36,239 bases of DNA from Syntrophobacterales bacterium (GTDB lineage: Bacteria; Desulfobacterota; Syntrophia; Syntrophales; UBA2210). Shown in pieces: positions 19,200-28,949 of this stretch. The stretch's first letter is position 1. The number at the start of each line of letters is the position of its first letter. The DNA is taken from NCBI GenBank assembly GCA_021163105.1, contig JAGGXJ010000128.1, forward strand, positions 1 to 36,239. The letters are read 5' to 3'. The notes under the pieces are model-generated. The model was given only the letters and a program-made list of their open reading frames with translations. It was not told the DNA's origin and searched no databases. Made by a program: the position numbers and the translations under genes.

Positions 19200-20348
19200 G
19201 TGAAGAAAGATATCGTGTTTGTTCAAGGTAATGAAGCCTGTGTAAGGGGAGCTCTTTATGCCGGTCTTGATTTTTTTGCCGGTTACCCGATAACCCCTTC
19301 TACAGAGATTGCAGAGCTGCTCTCAGAGCATTTGCCTGCGAAGAAGGGAAAGTTTATTCAGATGGAGGACGAGATCTCCTCCATGTGTGCCATAATCGGC
19401 GCCTCACTTACAGGAAAAAAGGTTATGACCGCGACCTCGGGACCGGGGTTTTCCTTGAAGCAGGAGGCTCTCGGCTTTGCCGTGATGACTGAAACTCCAT
19501 GCGTTATAGTTGATGTTCAGAGGGGTGGTCCCTCAACAGGTCTTCCTACGAGTGGAAGTCAGGGAGATGTTATGCAGGCACGTTGGGGAATCCATGGAGA
19601 TCATGCTATTATCGTTCTAACCGCATCCAACGGCCAGGATGTTTTTGCAATGACGGTTGAGGCCTTTAATCTGGCGGAAATTTTCAGGACACCGGTTATT
19701 TTGCTTCTTGATGAAGTTGTTGGACATACAAGGGAAAGACTTGTGGAGCCGAAGGCAGGGGAGATCAATGTAGTAGAGAGGCTGAGAACGTCCGTACCGG
19801 AAGGAACTGATTATCACCCTTATCTGCCAAGGGAGGATGGTCGCCTTCCCATGTCTGATTTTGGAGGCACTCACCGACATAATATCACAGGTCTGGCGCA
19901 TGACATGTGGGGATTTCCTTCAAACAAGCCGGATGTTGTATACGGGCTGATGCATCATCTGGTGGACAAGATTGAGACTCATGTAAACGAAATCACAAGA
20001 ATAAAGGAATTCTTTGTTGAGGATGCGGAATGTCTTCTGGTTTCCTATGGGTCTGCTGCCAGAACGGCCCTTCACATTGTAAAAAACAGGAGAGCGCGGG
20101 GGGAAAAACTCGGATTATTAGAATTGCAGACCCTCTGGCCCTTTCCTGCCAGACTTGTCAGGGAGCGATGTTCTTCTGCGAATCACATAATTGTGGTAGA
20201 AATGAATATGGGCCAGATACTTGGTGAGGTAAAAAAGGCAGTCGAGAATCCTGAAAGGGTTTTCCTTGCCAACAAGATTGACGGTGGATTTATTACACCT
20301 ACCGATGTTTTGAATTTCATAAGAATCACCCAGGGAAAGGGAGTGTAA
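19200..20348 (+). CDS. korA: 2-oxoacid:ferredoxin oxidoreductase alpha subunit (GTG start)
   Basis: GYPITPSTEIAELLSEHLP, QMEDEISSMCAIIGASLTGKKVMTATSGPGFSLKQE. Confidence 0.92.
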   Translation: MKKDIVFVQGNEACVRGALYAGLDFFAGYPITPSTEIAELLSEHLPAKKGKFIQMEDEISSMCAIIGASLTGKKVMTATSGPGFSLKQEALGFAVMTETPCVIVDVQRGGPSTGLPTSGSQGDVMQARWGIHGDHAIIVLTASNGQDVFAMTVEAFNLAEIFRTPVILLLDEVVGHTRERLVEPKAGEINVVERLRTSVPEGTDYHPYLPREDGRLPMSDFGGTHRHNITGLAHDMWGFPSNKPDVVYGLMHHLVDKIETHVNEITRIKEFFVEDAECLLVSYGSAARTALHIVKNRRARGEKLGLLELQTLWPFPARLVRERCSSANHIIVVEMNMGQILGEVKKAVENPERVFLANKIDGGFITPTDVLNFIRITQGKGV

Positions 20349-20351
20349 AAA

Positions 20352-21155
20352 ATGGCAGTCAAAGACTATATCAGAAAGAGATTTTTCCCTCATCTGTGGT
20401 GCCCTGGTTGCGGTCATGGAACTATAATGACTGCCATTATTCGTGCAATTGAAAACCTCGATTTGAAAAAGAATAACATGGTTGTAGTGTCGGGTATTGG
20501 ATGTTCCGCCCGTATCAGTGGCTATCTTGATTTTCATACCATGCATACACTACATGGCCGGGCTCTTGCCTTTGCCACCGGTGTCAAACTGAGCAGGCCG
20601 GAACTTACCGTACTGGTCCCCATGGGAGACGGTGATGCCTGTGCTATTGGCGGGAATCATTTTATCCATGCGGCGAGACGTAATATTGATGTAACGGCCA
20701 TTATCATGAACAACAACATCTATGGTATGACAGGAGGCCAATATTCTCCCTTGACGGAATACGGAGACCTCGCCACGACCGCGCCCTATGGGAATATAGA
20801 TCATTCCTTTGATGTAGTTAAGCTTGCAACCGGTGCGGGGGCATCCTTTGTTGCCAGGACGACAACCTACCACGTTAATCCAATGATAAAGATATTGGAG
20901 AAGGCCATTATGCATAAGGGGTTTTCGGTTGTCGAAGTTTTGTCTCAGTGTCCAGAGCAGTTTGGCCGAAGAAACAATATTCCCAGTGCAGTGGATATGC
21001 TCAATAGTTATAAGACCAATACGACTCCCATAGGGAGTAAGGAAAAGGAGAAAAATCCCGATCTCATAGAACGAGGTATATTTGTCCAGGAAGAACGGCC
21101 AGAGTACTGTGCTGAATATGACAAGGTCATAGAAAGGGCTTCTAAAGGAAGGTAA
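20352..21155 (+). CDS. korB: 2-oxoacid:ferredoxin oxidoreductase beta subunit (TPP-binding)
   Basis: CPGCGHGTIM, GIGCSARISGY, GDGDACAIGGNHFIHAARRN. Confidence 0.93.
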   Translation: MAVKDYIRKRFFPHLWCPGCGHGTIMTAIIRAIENLDLKKNNMVVVSGIGCSARISGYLDFHTMHTLHGRALAFATGVKLSRPELTVLVPMGDGDACAIGGNHFIHAARRNIDVTAIIMNNNIYGMTGGQYSPLTEYGDLATTAPYGNIDHSFDVVKLATGAGASFVARTTTYHVNPMIKILEKAIMHKGFSVVEVLSQCPEQFGRRNNIPSAVDMLNSYKTNTTPIGSKEKEKNPDLIERGIFVQEERPEYCAEYDKVIERASKGR

Positions 21156-21158
21156 CTT

Positions 21159-21716
21159 ATGGAAAGACGTAGAATTATCCTCTCCGGTTCAGGCGGGCAG
21201 GGTGTAATTACAGCGGCCATAATACTGGCCGAGACAGCTATCCTTTATGAAGGGTTGAACGCAGTTCAATCCCAGGCATACGGCCCTGAAGCCAGAGGTG
21301 GAGCGAGTCGTTCGGATGTTATCATTTCCGATACGGATATACTGTTTCCCAAGGTTGTCCAGCCAAACATTCTGGTGTGTCTTACTCAGGAAGCATATGA
21401 TAAATTCTCCGGGCTTATCCGACCGGGGGGTTTTCTCCTGACCGATAGCCACTATGTCAAACAGAATGAAAAGATTGATGCGAGGCAGATAGAGCTTGAT
21501 ATGTACACAGAAGTTATGAATAAAATTGGAAAGCCGATTGTCTTCAACATATGTGTGCTCGGTGTCCTGATTACCTTTATCAAACTTGTTAACCCGAAGT
21601 CTATTATGAAGGTGCTGGAGACAAGGATCCCTCCCTCTTTTTTACAGTTTAACCGGGATGCCCTCGACCTGGGAATCAAAATGGCTGAAAATTATTCAGC
21701 AAAGGTGGCAGGATAA
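21159..21716 (+). CDS. korC: 2-oxoacid:ferredoxin oxidoreductase gamma subunit
   Basis: LSGSGGQGVITAAIILAETAI, QAYGPEARGGASRSDVIIS. Confidence 0.93.
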   Translation: MERRRIILSGSGGQGVITAAIILAETAILYEGLNAVQSQAYGPEARGGASRSDVIISDTDILFPKVVQPNILVCLTQEAYDKFSGLIRPGGFLLTDSHYVKQNEKIDARQIELDMYTEVMNKIGKPIVFNICVLGVLITFIKLVNPKSIMKVLETRIPPSFLQFNRDALDLGIKMAENYSAKVAG

Positions 21717-21741
21717 CGGACGTTATATTTCGCTCTTGGCG

Positions 21742-21790
21742 GGCGATTTGCCGGTAGTTTCTTTTACCGATAAATCGCCTTTCTTATTCT
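21742..21790 (+). terminator. Rho-independent terminator of the kor operon
   Basis: ggcgatttgccggta-gtttcttt-taccgataaatcgcc followed by tttcttattctt. Confidence 0.75.
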
Positions 21791-21805
21791 TGCCCATCCG
21801 GCATG

Positions 21806-21825
21806 TTCCGGAGATTGCTCCGGAA
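21806..21825. repeat. Perfect 8-bp stem / 4-nt loop palindrome upstream of an unknown membrane protein gene
   Basis: TTCCGGAG-ATTG-CTCCGGAA. Confidence 0.6.
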
Positions 21826-21893
21826 GGCTGTTCGTAAACAAATCTTTGTAATAATAATGGTGCGTTATCAGGCAGATTCCCGAATAAAAAGGG

Positions 21894-22526
21894 ATGATGA
21901 GAATTATGACCGGACAAATATTAAGAGAATTAAAAAATCACGCCCCTTTTACTCTCCTCGGTACAATTACCGGTATAGTAATTATGCTTCTCTTTCAGCA
22001 CGTACCCCACTCAACTGCTCTGAATATATTCTATGTTCTCCATCCGGCACACGTTGTTTTGAGTGCCCTTGTCACTGCATCCATGTACGAACTTTACAAA
22101 TGCGGAAAGGCCAAAGGTAAATGTAATATCTGGATTCTACTGGTTATTGGTTATGCGGGTTCCATAGGCATTGCCACAATAAGTGATTCTCTGATACCCT
22201 ATCTTGGTGAAGTTATGCTCAATATGCCTGACAGGGGCTTTCACATCGGCTTTATCGAAAAGTGGTGGCTGATAAATCCCCTGGCAATACTGGGAATAGC
22301 CGTAGCCTATTTCCGGCCGTCAACAAAGTTTCCCCATGCCGGACATGTTCTCCTAAGCACTTGGGCTTCACTCTTTCATATAATTATGGCTGTGGGTGAT
22401 ACATTGAGCTGGATGTCTTACATTGCAGTCTTTATATTCCTGTTTGTTGCCGTCCTGATACCCTGCTGTGTCAGTGACATTGTATTTCCACTATTGTTCA
22501 CGGGAAACTCAGAAAACAACAGTTAA
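21894..22526 (+). CDS. Polytopic membrane protein of unknown function
   Basis: 210 aa with about six hydrophobic segments and His/Cys in membrane-flanking segments (HPAHVV, FPHAGHVLLSTWASLFHI, PCCVSDIVFPLLF). Start could also be 21906 (MTGQ). Confidence 0.65.
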   Translation: MMRIMTGQILRELKNHAPFTLLGTITGIVIMLLFQHVPHSTALNIFYVLHPAHVVLSALVTASMYELYKCGKAKGKCNIWILLVIGYAGSIGIATISDSLIPYLGEVMLNMPDRGFHIGFIEKWWLINPLAILGIAVAYFRPSTKFPHAGHVLLSTWASLFHIIMAVGDTLSWMSYIAVFIFLFVAVLIPCCVSDIVFPLLFTGNSENNS

Positions 22527-22530
22527 AACA

Positions 22531-24345
22531 TTAAAAATAATACAGCATGGAAAGATAATCGTTCGCATTCTCGCCATCCTCCTGGAGCCTTTTAAAATAA
22601 TCATAAATGGATACATCCGTATAGAGGTAGTCCTTGGCTGTTGTAAGTTTTGTCTCCCATGAATAGAATCTGTATACCCTCCGGCCATCGGGCAGTATCA
22701 TTACGACTTCATGATCCTGCCACGCCCTCAGATGTGATTTTCCCAGCCTCGGCACATTGAAGACCGGTTCATCTGTTCTGACAAGACCGGGCAGAAGCCT
22801 TCCCTCCTCCTTGTTTTCCTGTAATATTCTTGCTATGGGAACCCTGAAATCCACGGTTTCATCCTTACCCTGACAGTTAAATGTATAATAGGGATCAATG
22901 CCGCAGACCTTGAGCGTCTTCCGCAGGAAGGCCGTTTCAAATTTTCTGCTGTTGTAATAGGTAAAGACCTGCTGATTATAGACATTGATTCCCAGTTTTC
23001 TTATCTTTTTCACGGCATCCAGGACTTCTGGACATATTTCGGTGGGGTGTTCGATATGTGTAACGAGAGCGATTTCTCTTTTTCCCCACTCGTGGTATTT
23101 CTCAAGGATTTTAAGCAGGCCGTTATCTATTCTCTGGGGCAGAGTTACAAGCGTTCTGGTCCCGATTCTTATCCTGTCTATATGGTCTATCGCCGCGAAT
23201 TCTCCTATCAGCCAGTCAAGATACTTGTTGTTGAGTGTAAAAGGGTCTCCACCGGTTATCAGAATTTCTGAGAGGTTCTTATCCTCTTTGGCCCAGTTTA
23301 TCATTTCTTCCACCTTTTCCCTGGGCATCATGGGATTGTCGTCAATATTTGTTATCTCCCAGTTTCTCTGGCAATAAACACATATCTGCGGGCATGAATT
23401 GAACGGTTTCACAATAATAATCTGAGGATACCTGCGCGTGACTCCATCTATGGGACTCGTCGCATGTTCACCCATGAAATCCATGTCTCTTCCCTCCCCC
23501 TGATTTGCGAGGACATTGGCGCAATACCTGGGGCTCTGGATAACCTGCGCGCGAACAGCGCGATCATGTAAAGTCATTCCGCCTTCATTAAAAAGGGACA
23601 GGTAATGAGGCGTTATTTCGAAAGGAATGTGATTTTCGGTTGCCAGCCTTAACCCTTTCATTTCATCATCATTCAGTTTGACAAGAGCAGACAGTGTCTC
23701 AATGTCTTTGATGATATGTTTCATATGCCAGAGGTAATTCCCCCAGTCTTTTTCTCCGGCCCCGAAATAGCTCAGTATCTTATCTTTCAGTCTCTTTCTC
23801 TTTCTTACCAGCTTAGGATCCAGCCCTGTTTTATATCTTTTGAAATATCTTCTTATCATCGCTCCGTAATCATCCAGCTGGTCAGATCGTTCAATGGCGG
23901 CGGCTCTTCCCTCTTTCTGCCTCAGCAGCTCGTGGTTTTGAGAATGTTTTCCATATTTCCCCCTGATACCCTCCAGCAAGGCAACGTATTCCATCAAAAA
24001 ACTTTCACTTACCTTTTCAAGGGCTTCTTCCTCATTATTTGCAAGGTCATACAAAAGTTCCAGAGGCGAGGCCTGTGTCAGATGTTCATTTTCTGTCCGC
24101 ATTGTATTTGCGAGCACCCGGATACATTCCCTGGCATTTCTTCTCTCTACAACATTCAAATCCGCAAAGAGTGTGTCGGCCTTCATGTTGTACAGATCTC
24201 TTCCGAAACGATCAAGGTAATCGAAAAACACGTACCGTGCTTCTTCCACATGTCTGGCATTGCGAAGAATATCCTTGAATTTGGGCTCAGCCTTCCATAT
24301 CCTTTCGAGAAGCTCTTCCCTTGACAAATCAATCAATCTTTTCAT
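22531..24345 (-). CDS. KamA (lysine 2,3-aminomutase)-family radical SAM protein with long N-terminal extension
   Basis: 604 aa; radical SAM CPQICVYCQRN (CxxxCxxC), GGDPF, PLP-lysine-like region FNVPRLGKSHL. Confidence 0.83.
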   Translation of the reverse strand: MKRLIDLSREELLERIWKAEPKFKDILRNARHVEEARYVFFDYLDRFGRDLYNMKADTLFADLNVVERRNARECIRVLANTMRTENEHLTQASPLELLYDLANNEEEALEKVSESFLMEYVALLEGIRGKYGKHSQNHELLRQKEGRAAAIERSDQLDDYGAMIRRYFKRYKTGLDPKLVRKRKRLKDKILSYFGAGEKDWGNYLWHMKHIIKDIETLSALVKLNDDEMKGLRLATENHIPFEITPHYLSLFNEGGMTLHDRAVRAQVIQSPRYCANVLANQGEGRDMDFMGEHATSPIDGVTRRYPQIIIVKPFNSCPQICVYCQRNWEITNIDDNPMMPREKVEEMINWAKEDKNLSEILITGGDPFTLNNKYLDWLIGEFAAIDHIDRIRIGTRTLVTLPQRIDNGLLKILEKYHEWGKREIALVTHIEHPTEICPEVLDAVKKIRKLGINVYNQQVFTYYNSRKFETAFLRKTLKVCGIDPYYTFNCQGKDETVDFRVPIARILQENKEEGRLLPGLVRTDEPVFNVPRLGKSHLRAWQDHEVVMILPDGRRVYRFYSWETKLTTAKDYLYTDVSIYDYFKRLQEDGENANDYLSMLYYF

Positions 24346-24464
24346 AAGATCGCCTCACTTGATGTTTTGTAACCGTTCACGGTTTATAGTTGTCAGTTTA
24401 CGGTTGAAAAAACAGAGAATTGAAATCAACATCCAAAATACTTCGATCGTTGCATACTTGACAA

Positions 24465-24595
24465 ACTCGTAAGAAGTCAAATTCAGATGATATGTCATTT
24501 CGACCGTAGGGAGAAATCTTATCTTTTCAATGGGTTGCGAAATAAAGATTTCTCGTTTCACTCGAAATGACAAGCCAAGGGGACTTTTTACAAAT
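24465..24595. repeat. MITE-like element, copy A
   Basis: Outer inverted repeat ACTCGTAAGAAGTC / GACTTTTTACAAAT; inner arms GTCATTTCGACCGTAGGGAGAAATCTT...AAGATTTCTCGTTTCACTCGAAATGAC (24494..24571). Confidence 0.75.
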
Positions 24596-24641
24596 GCTTC
24601 ATACTTTATTGGAAAACTGTGAACAGTTACGATGTTTTTAC

Positions 24642-25640
24642 CTACCAGATTGTTACTATGGGCAGGTCACGCATTGTGACCAGACCGGGCAGCGCCTCAA
24701 ATACACGGCGCACGGCATTGACCGCGATAGCTACCGTCGCGATGTCGCCATTGGTGCCTTTCAACCTGACCTCCAGATCAGGTTTCCCGGTAATCAGGAT
24801 GGTGTCTCCATCCTCTTTTTCATCCAGGGCGGCTATGAAGGTAAGGGTCATAAATTCGCCTTTACCGGTATAGCCACGGGCTACCTGCTTAAGGCCCCTC
24901 ACATGGCCGGGTTGTACCTCAAAGTAATCGGTTTTGACTGGTGAATCGGCTACTACCGGCTCGACGCCGGATTCGTATTTTACAAAATCTTTGCCTAATG
25001 TGGAAAAGACCATTCCCATTGATTCCGGAAGTCCGACATGTCCCATGCGACCCGTTTCCATCTTTGCCTTAAACTCTTCCACCGTCATTCCTGAACCTAT
25101 CTTTGCCTGAAAAGGTCCGCGTCTCAATGAGGCATTCATGAGACGTGTAACATCAATGCGGTCTACCCGCTGACAGATAGCCGTAAGATTAAGGGGCAGT
25201 GAATCCATAAGAAAGCCTGGATTGACGCCTGTGCCCAATACGGTTTTGCCTTCATGTCTTGCGGCGGCGTCTATCCTGGCGGCGGCATCCGGGTGTGCCA
25301 GCCAGGGAAACGAAAGTTCCTCGGATGTTGAGACAATATCCAGTCCGGCTTTCAGAATTTCCATAATCTGAGTCTCAAAAAGATCGAAGAAAGATCCGGT
25401 GGTGTGAAGCACCACATCCGCCGCTGTTCTCTCCAGCACCCGGGACAGGTCTTTCACTACAGGAAACCCCGCAGGGCTGCCGAGACCGATTACCTCGCCG
25501 ACATCCATGCCTGTTTTTGCCGGGTCAATATCCACCCCGCCTACCAGTTCCATCCCCTCCCGTTCCATAATATGGCGTGCAGTAGCGCTTCCGATAGGTC
25601 CCAATCCATATTGCACCACCCGTATTGTTTTACCGCTCAT
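24642..25640 (-). CDS. 2,4-diaminopentanoate dehydrogenase / dihydrodipicolinate reductase-like NAD(P)-binding protein
   Basis: IRVVQYGLGPIGSATARHIMEREGMELVGGVDIDPAKTGMDVGEVIG; GTGVNPGFLMDSLP. ATGA overlap with the TRAP permease stop. Confidence 0.8.
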   Translation of the reverse strand: MSGKTIRVVQYGLGPIGSATARHIMEREGMELVGGVDIDPAKTGMDVGEVIGLGSPAGFPVVKDLSRVLERTAADVVLHTTGSFFDLFETQIMEILKAGLDIVSTSEELSFPWLAHPDAAARIDAAARHEGKTVLGTGVNPGFLMDSLPLNLTAICQRVDRIDVTRLMNASLRRGPFQAKIGSGMTVEEFKAKMETGRMGHVGLPESMGMVFSTLGKDFVKYESGVEPVVADSPVKTDYFEVQPGHVRGLKQVARGYTGKGEFMTLTFIAALDEKEDGDTILITGKPDLEVRLKGTNGDIATVAIAVNAVRRVFEALPGLVTMRDLPIVTIW

Positions 25641-28363
25641 TTTGCTTCTCCTTCAGTTATTTTTTTATTTCTCATGCCTTGGACTATATAAAGAGCTGTC
25701 AATATAGCAATTCCTATAAGATCACTGTAAACCTCCGGGGAAAAAAGGCAAAGGGCCGCTACGCCTGTCAGTGCCCTTTCGAGGAGAGTTGAATTGTTTC
25801 TGAAATATCCTATCACTGTAGCACCAAGGGCCACGACGCCCATCATCAGCGTTATAAATATATGCGCGAACCTGAGATAATCAAATGAAGCTTCAGGATC
25901 GAGAAGCGTCGGCAGCCACAGGATTATAGGAGCGGACACAATAATAAAGGGAACAATAAACCCCGCGGAAGCCAGACCGAAGGCGGTAAGGCCCGTCTTG
26001 AACGGATTGGCGCCGGAAATCCCTGACGCCGCATAGGCAGCAAGGGCGACGGGTGGAGTTACATCGGCGAGGACGGCGTAAAACAACACAAACATGTGAG
26101 ATACCAGGGGGTGAATGCCCCATTGCATGAGCGCCGGAGCGGCTATCATAGACGCTATGATATACTGAGCCGTCGTGGGAATTCCCATGCCGAGGATAAA
26201 ACATGCCACGGCGGTAAGCACGAGAGTAAAGAACAGTGCGACAGAGTTCGCGCTCAGGAGATGGAGTATGTCAAGGTTCATAGCAACAGACGTTATCACT
26301 TGGGCAAGCTCAATAACCGCGGCCGCAAACTTGAGCCCCAGGCCGGTAAGGGTTGTCGCTCCCACTATAAAGCCTATGCAGGCAACCGCGGCTCCGATGG
26401 CGAGGGCATTTTTTGTTCCCAGCTCCAGGGTTTCCATTATATCCGGTATTCTCATTTTACTTTCCCTGTAACGGGTTCCCATCGCGATAACAGTTATTAT
26501 TGCCCAGAAGGAACATAGAGATGGCTCCAGCCCCCATGCAAGCAACACCACAAGAATAGAGGCAGGCAATAAACCCCAAAGCCAGGAAGACCTGTCAGTT
26601 TTCTTGAAGGCATAGATAAATCCGGCGACAAGCAGGGCAACCCATACGATCGAAAAGAGGGAAAAATGATCCAGGGGATTCGCCCTGACCAGGACAGATG
26701 GAATTGCCAGGAAGATCGTGATCAGCAGAGGATATGTCTTCCTGTGTATCTGGCCTGTAGCGACGGAAAAGAAGATTCCCCAGAAGGCCGCCAGAAAAGG
26801 GCTGCTTCCCGAGATCAGGAGATATATAATAATGACGAGGGGTGTCAACAGCAGCCACCCATCCTTTATTACCTTCCACAGGTTAGGCAGCGTTTCACGA
26901 GGGAGTCCCAGCAGGCCCTGTTTTTTGGCTTCCAGATGCACCATGGTGCCCACCGCAAAGAAATAGAGTATGGCGGGAACAACAGCGCACGCGGCAATCT
27001 TGATGTATGGTATGCCTAAAAATTCCGCCATGATAAATGCCGCAGCACCCATAATAGGAGGCATCAGCTGTCCACCCGTTGATGAAGCCGCCTCGACGGC
27101 CCCGGCAAACCGGGAAGGATAACCGACACGTTTCATGAGGGGGATTGTAAACGCCCCGGTAGTGACGGTATTTGCTATGGAGCTTCCGCTTATAGAACCC
27201 ATGAAACCACTGCTTATAACCGCAACCTTGGCTGGACCGCCGGCAGACCACCCGGCAATAGCCATCGCGCAATCCATAAAAAACTGTCCCAGGCCTGTTT
27301 TGGATATAAAGATTCCGAACAGCACAAAATGGAATACAAAGGTAGCGACAACCCCGAGCGGAATGCCATATATACCCTCCGTGCCAAGATACATGTGCTC
27401 GATGATCCGCTCAATGGAATATCCCCTGTGCGCGAAAAAACTGAGTCCGGGAATATCAAGAAAATATGGACCCAGATAGCAGTTTACCAGAACAAGAAAA
27501 GCGATAATAGGAAGAGGAGGCCCTATGCTGCGTCGCGCCCCCTCCAGCACCAGCAGAATGGCAAAGGCGCCCACAACAACATCCATTTTGAGAGGCAGCC
27601 CCGCGCGTATAACCAGGCTGTTAAATTCCAGAAATATATAAACAGAGATAAAAGACGCCAAGATTACAAAAAATACATCAAAGTATGGAATATCATCCTG
27701 CTTATATGTAAACTGCCCGCCTTTTATCATCGCAAACAGCGCTCTGGCCCACTGAACGACAAAGAGCAATATCATGCTGAAAAATACACCGAACAGGAAA
27801 ACGCTCCAGAAAAAGAGGGATATGTCGGAATTGTTAAATGCTTCCCCAAGGTGCATGTACTGAAAACCGATGTGCGCGCCATAGGCCAGCACCGCGATCA
27901 TTATGGTAAATATAACAAAATCCACATATATAAAGATCCGATTCGACAGAAACTCTCTGCGCTTGAAATAAAGGATAAACAAAAACACGGCTGCCGACAG
28001 GATAAAGGTGGCATATCCTGAAAGTTCCAGAATTTCTCGAAACATGGCACCTGTAATGGCGGCGCCGATAATACCATAGATAACATCATATACAAGATCT
28101 TTTCCGGATTCCGTTTTGTCTTTTCTTATCGTATAAAGAAAAAATACAAGCGGCAGGACAAAGGCCAGATGAAATGCCCGGTGTCTCCACTCCTGAAAAA
28201 CGCCGAAGCCGGCAGTATAGATATGAAATATCGAAAGAACCTGCGTCATAAAAAAGGCAAGCTTCAGTGTAATACCCGTGAGTTTGCGGAACCGAAACTC
28301 CGGATCGTATTTGGCAATTTCTTCTATGTCTTCAGAAATGGTTACTGTTTCCTGTAGTTCCAT
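25637..28363 (-). CDS. TRAP transporter fused small/large permease (DctQM-type, TAXI-associated)
   Basis: 908 aa, highly hydrophobic; GFMGSISGSSIANTVTTGAFTIPLMKRVGYPSRFAGAVEAASSTGGQLMPPIMGAAAFIMAEFLGIPY. Confidence 0.93.
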   Translation of the reverse strand: MELQETVTISEDIEEIAKYDPEFRFRKLTGITLKLAFFMTQVLSIFHIYTAGFGVFQEWRHRAFHLAFVLPLVFFLYTIRKDKTESGKDLVYDVIYGIIGAAITGAMFREILELSGYATFILSAAVFLFILYFKRREFLSNRIFIYVDFVIFTIMIAVLAYGAHIGFQYMHLGEAFNNSDISLFFWSVFLFGVFFSMILLFVVQWARALFAMIKGGQFTYKQDDIPYFDVFFVILASFISVYIFLEFNSLVIRAGLPLKMDVVVGAFAILLVLEGARRSIGPPLPIIAFLVLVNCYLGPYFLDIPGLSFFAHRGYSIERIIEHMYLGTEGIYGIPLGVVATFVFHFVLFGIFISKTGLGQFFMDCAMAIAGWSAGGPAKVAVISSGFMGSISGSSIANTVTTGAFTIPLMKRVGYPSRFAGAVEAASSTGGQLMPPIMGAAAFIMAEFLGIPYIKIAACAVVPAILYFFAVGTMVHLEAKKQGLLGLPRETLPNLWKVIKDGWLLLTPLVIIIYLLISGSSPFLAAFWGIFFSVATGQIHRKTYPLLITIFLAIPSVLVRANPLDHFSLFSIVWVALLVAGFIYAFKKTDRSSWLWGLLPASILVVLLAWGLEPSLCSFWAIITVIAMGTRYRESKMRIPDIMETLELGTKNALAIGAAVACIGFIVGATTLTGLGLKFAAAVIELAQVITSVAMNLDILHLLSANSVALFFTLVLTAVACFILGMGIPTTAQYIIASMIAAPALMQWGIHPLVSHMFVLFYAVLADVTPPVALAAYAASGISGANPFKTGLTAFGLASAGFIVPFIIVSAPIILWLPTLLDPEASFDYLRFAHIFITLMMGVVALGATVIGYFRNNSTLLERALTGVAALCLFSPEVYSDLIGIAILTALYIVQGMRNKKITEGEAK

Positions 28364-28375
28364 ATAAAAGGCCTC

Positions 28376-28882
28376 TTACACAAAAATTTTTGCCTTCAAA
28401 TACAAAAATTCGAGAAATGGCAATTTTTCTACGGCCACCCTCAGGAGAGTGTCTCCCGCCAGAGAGGGGAGTTCCAGTACTTCACCATCTCCCAGCGTCA
28501 GGGTGTTGTCATATTTTTTATTGACCCACAGATTGAGCTCCGGCAATACCCTGTGCATGTTGGAGATACGCAGGTGGGTTCCAACATTGTAAAATTTTTC
28601 ATCTCCGGAGAGGGTGGTTGGAAGGCCGGTATTACAGGAAGAAAAAGTTGTTTCATAAAGCACGACTCGGAAGTTTTTGTCTATCTTGAAATATTCCCGG
28701 ACAGGGCTTAGTTCAACCGAATGAATATATTCCGTTGAAAATCTGTAATCCGGCCGGATTATCTGAATAAAGACCGTTCGGTTTTTCCTTGCCGCCTCTA
28801 TCCTCAATATATGACAGGGAATAAGAGAAAAGAAAAAGAGGGCGGCAATAGAAGAGAGGATGATTATTCTTTTCTTGTCCAT
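28376..28882 (-). CDS. DUF1850-type TRAP-associated protein
   Basis: 168 aa, N-terminal TM segment, FSTEYIHSVELSPVREYFKID motif. Sits between the TAXI receptor and fused permease. Confidence 0.75.
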   Translation of the reverse strand: MDKKRIIILSSIAALFFFSLIPCHILRIEAARKNRTVFIQIIRPDYRFSTEYIHSVELSPVREYFKIDKNFRVVLYETTFSSCNTGLPTTLSGDEKFYNVGTHLRISNMHRVLPELNLWVNKKYDNTLTLGDGEVLELPSLAGDTLLRVAVEKLPFLEFLYLKAKIFV

Positions 28883-28949
28883 AAATACCGGGCACCGGAA
28901 AACCGGTGCCCGGATACCTCCTTAACAAACTTAACAAATCAACCCTTTG

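Noticed and set aside
23716-24324. 202-aa plus-strand ORF
   Set aside because: Antisense to the KamA-like gene N-terminus; no start context or domain.
27329-28021. 230-aa plus-strand ORF rich in Lys/Arg/Gln
   Set aside because: Typical antisense translation of a membrane protein gene (TRAP permease).
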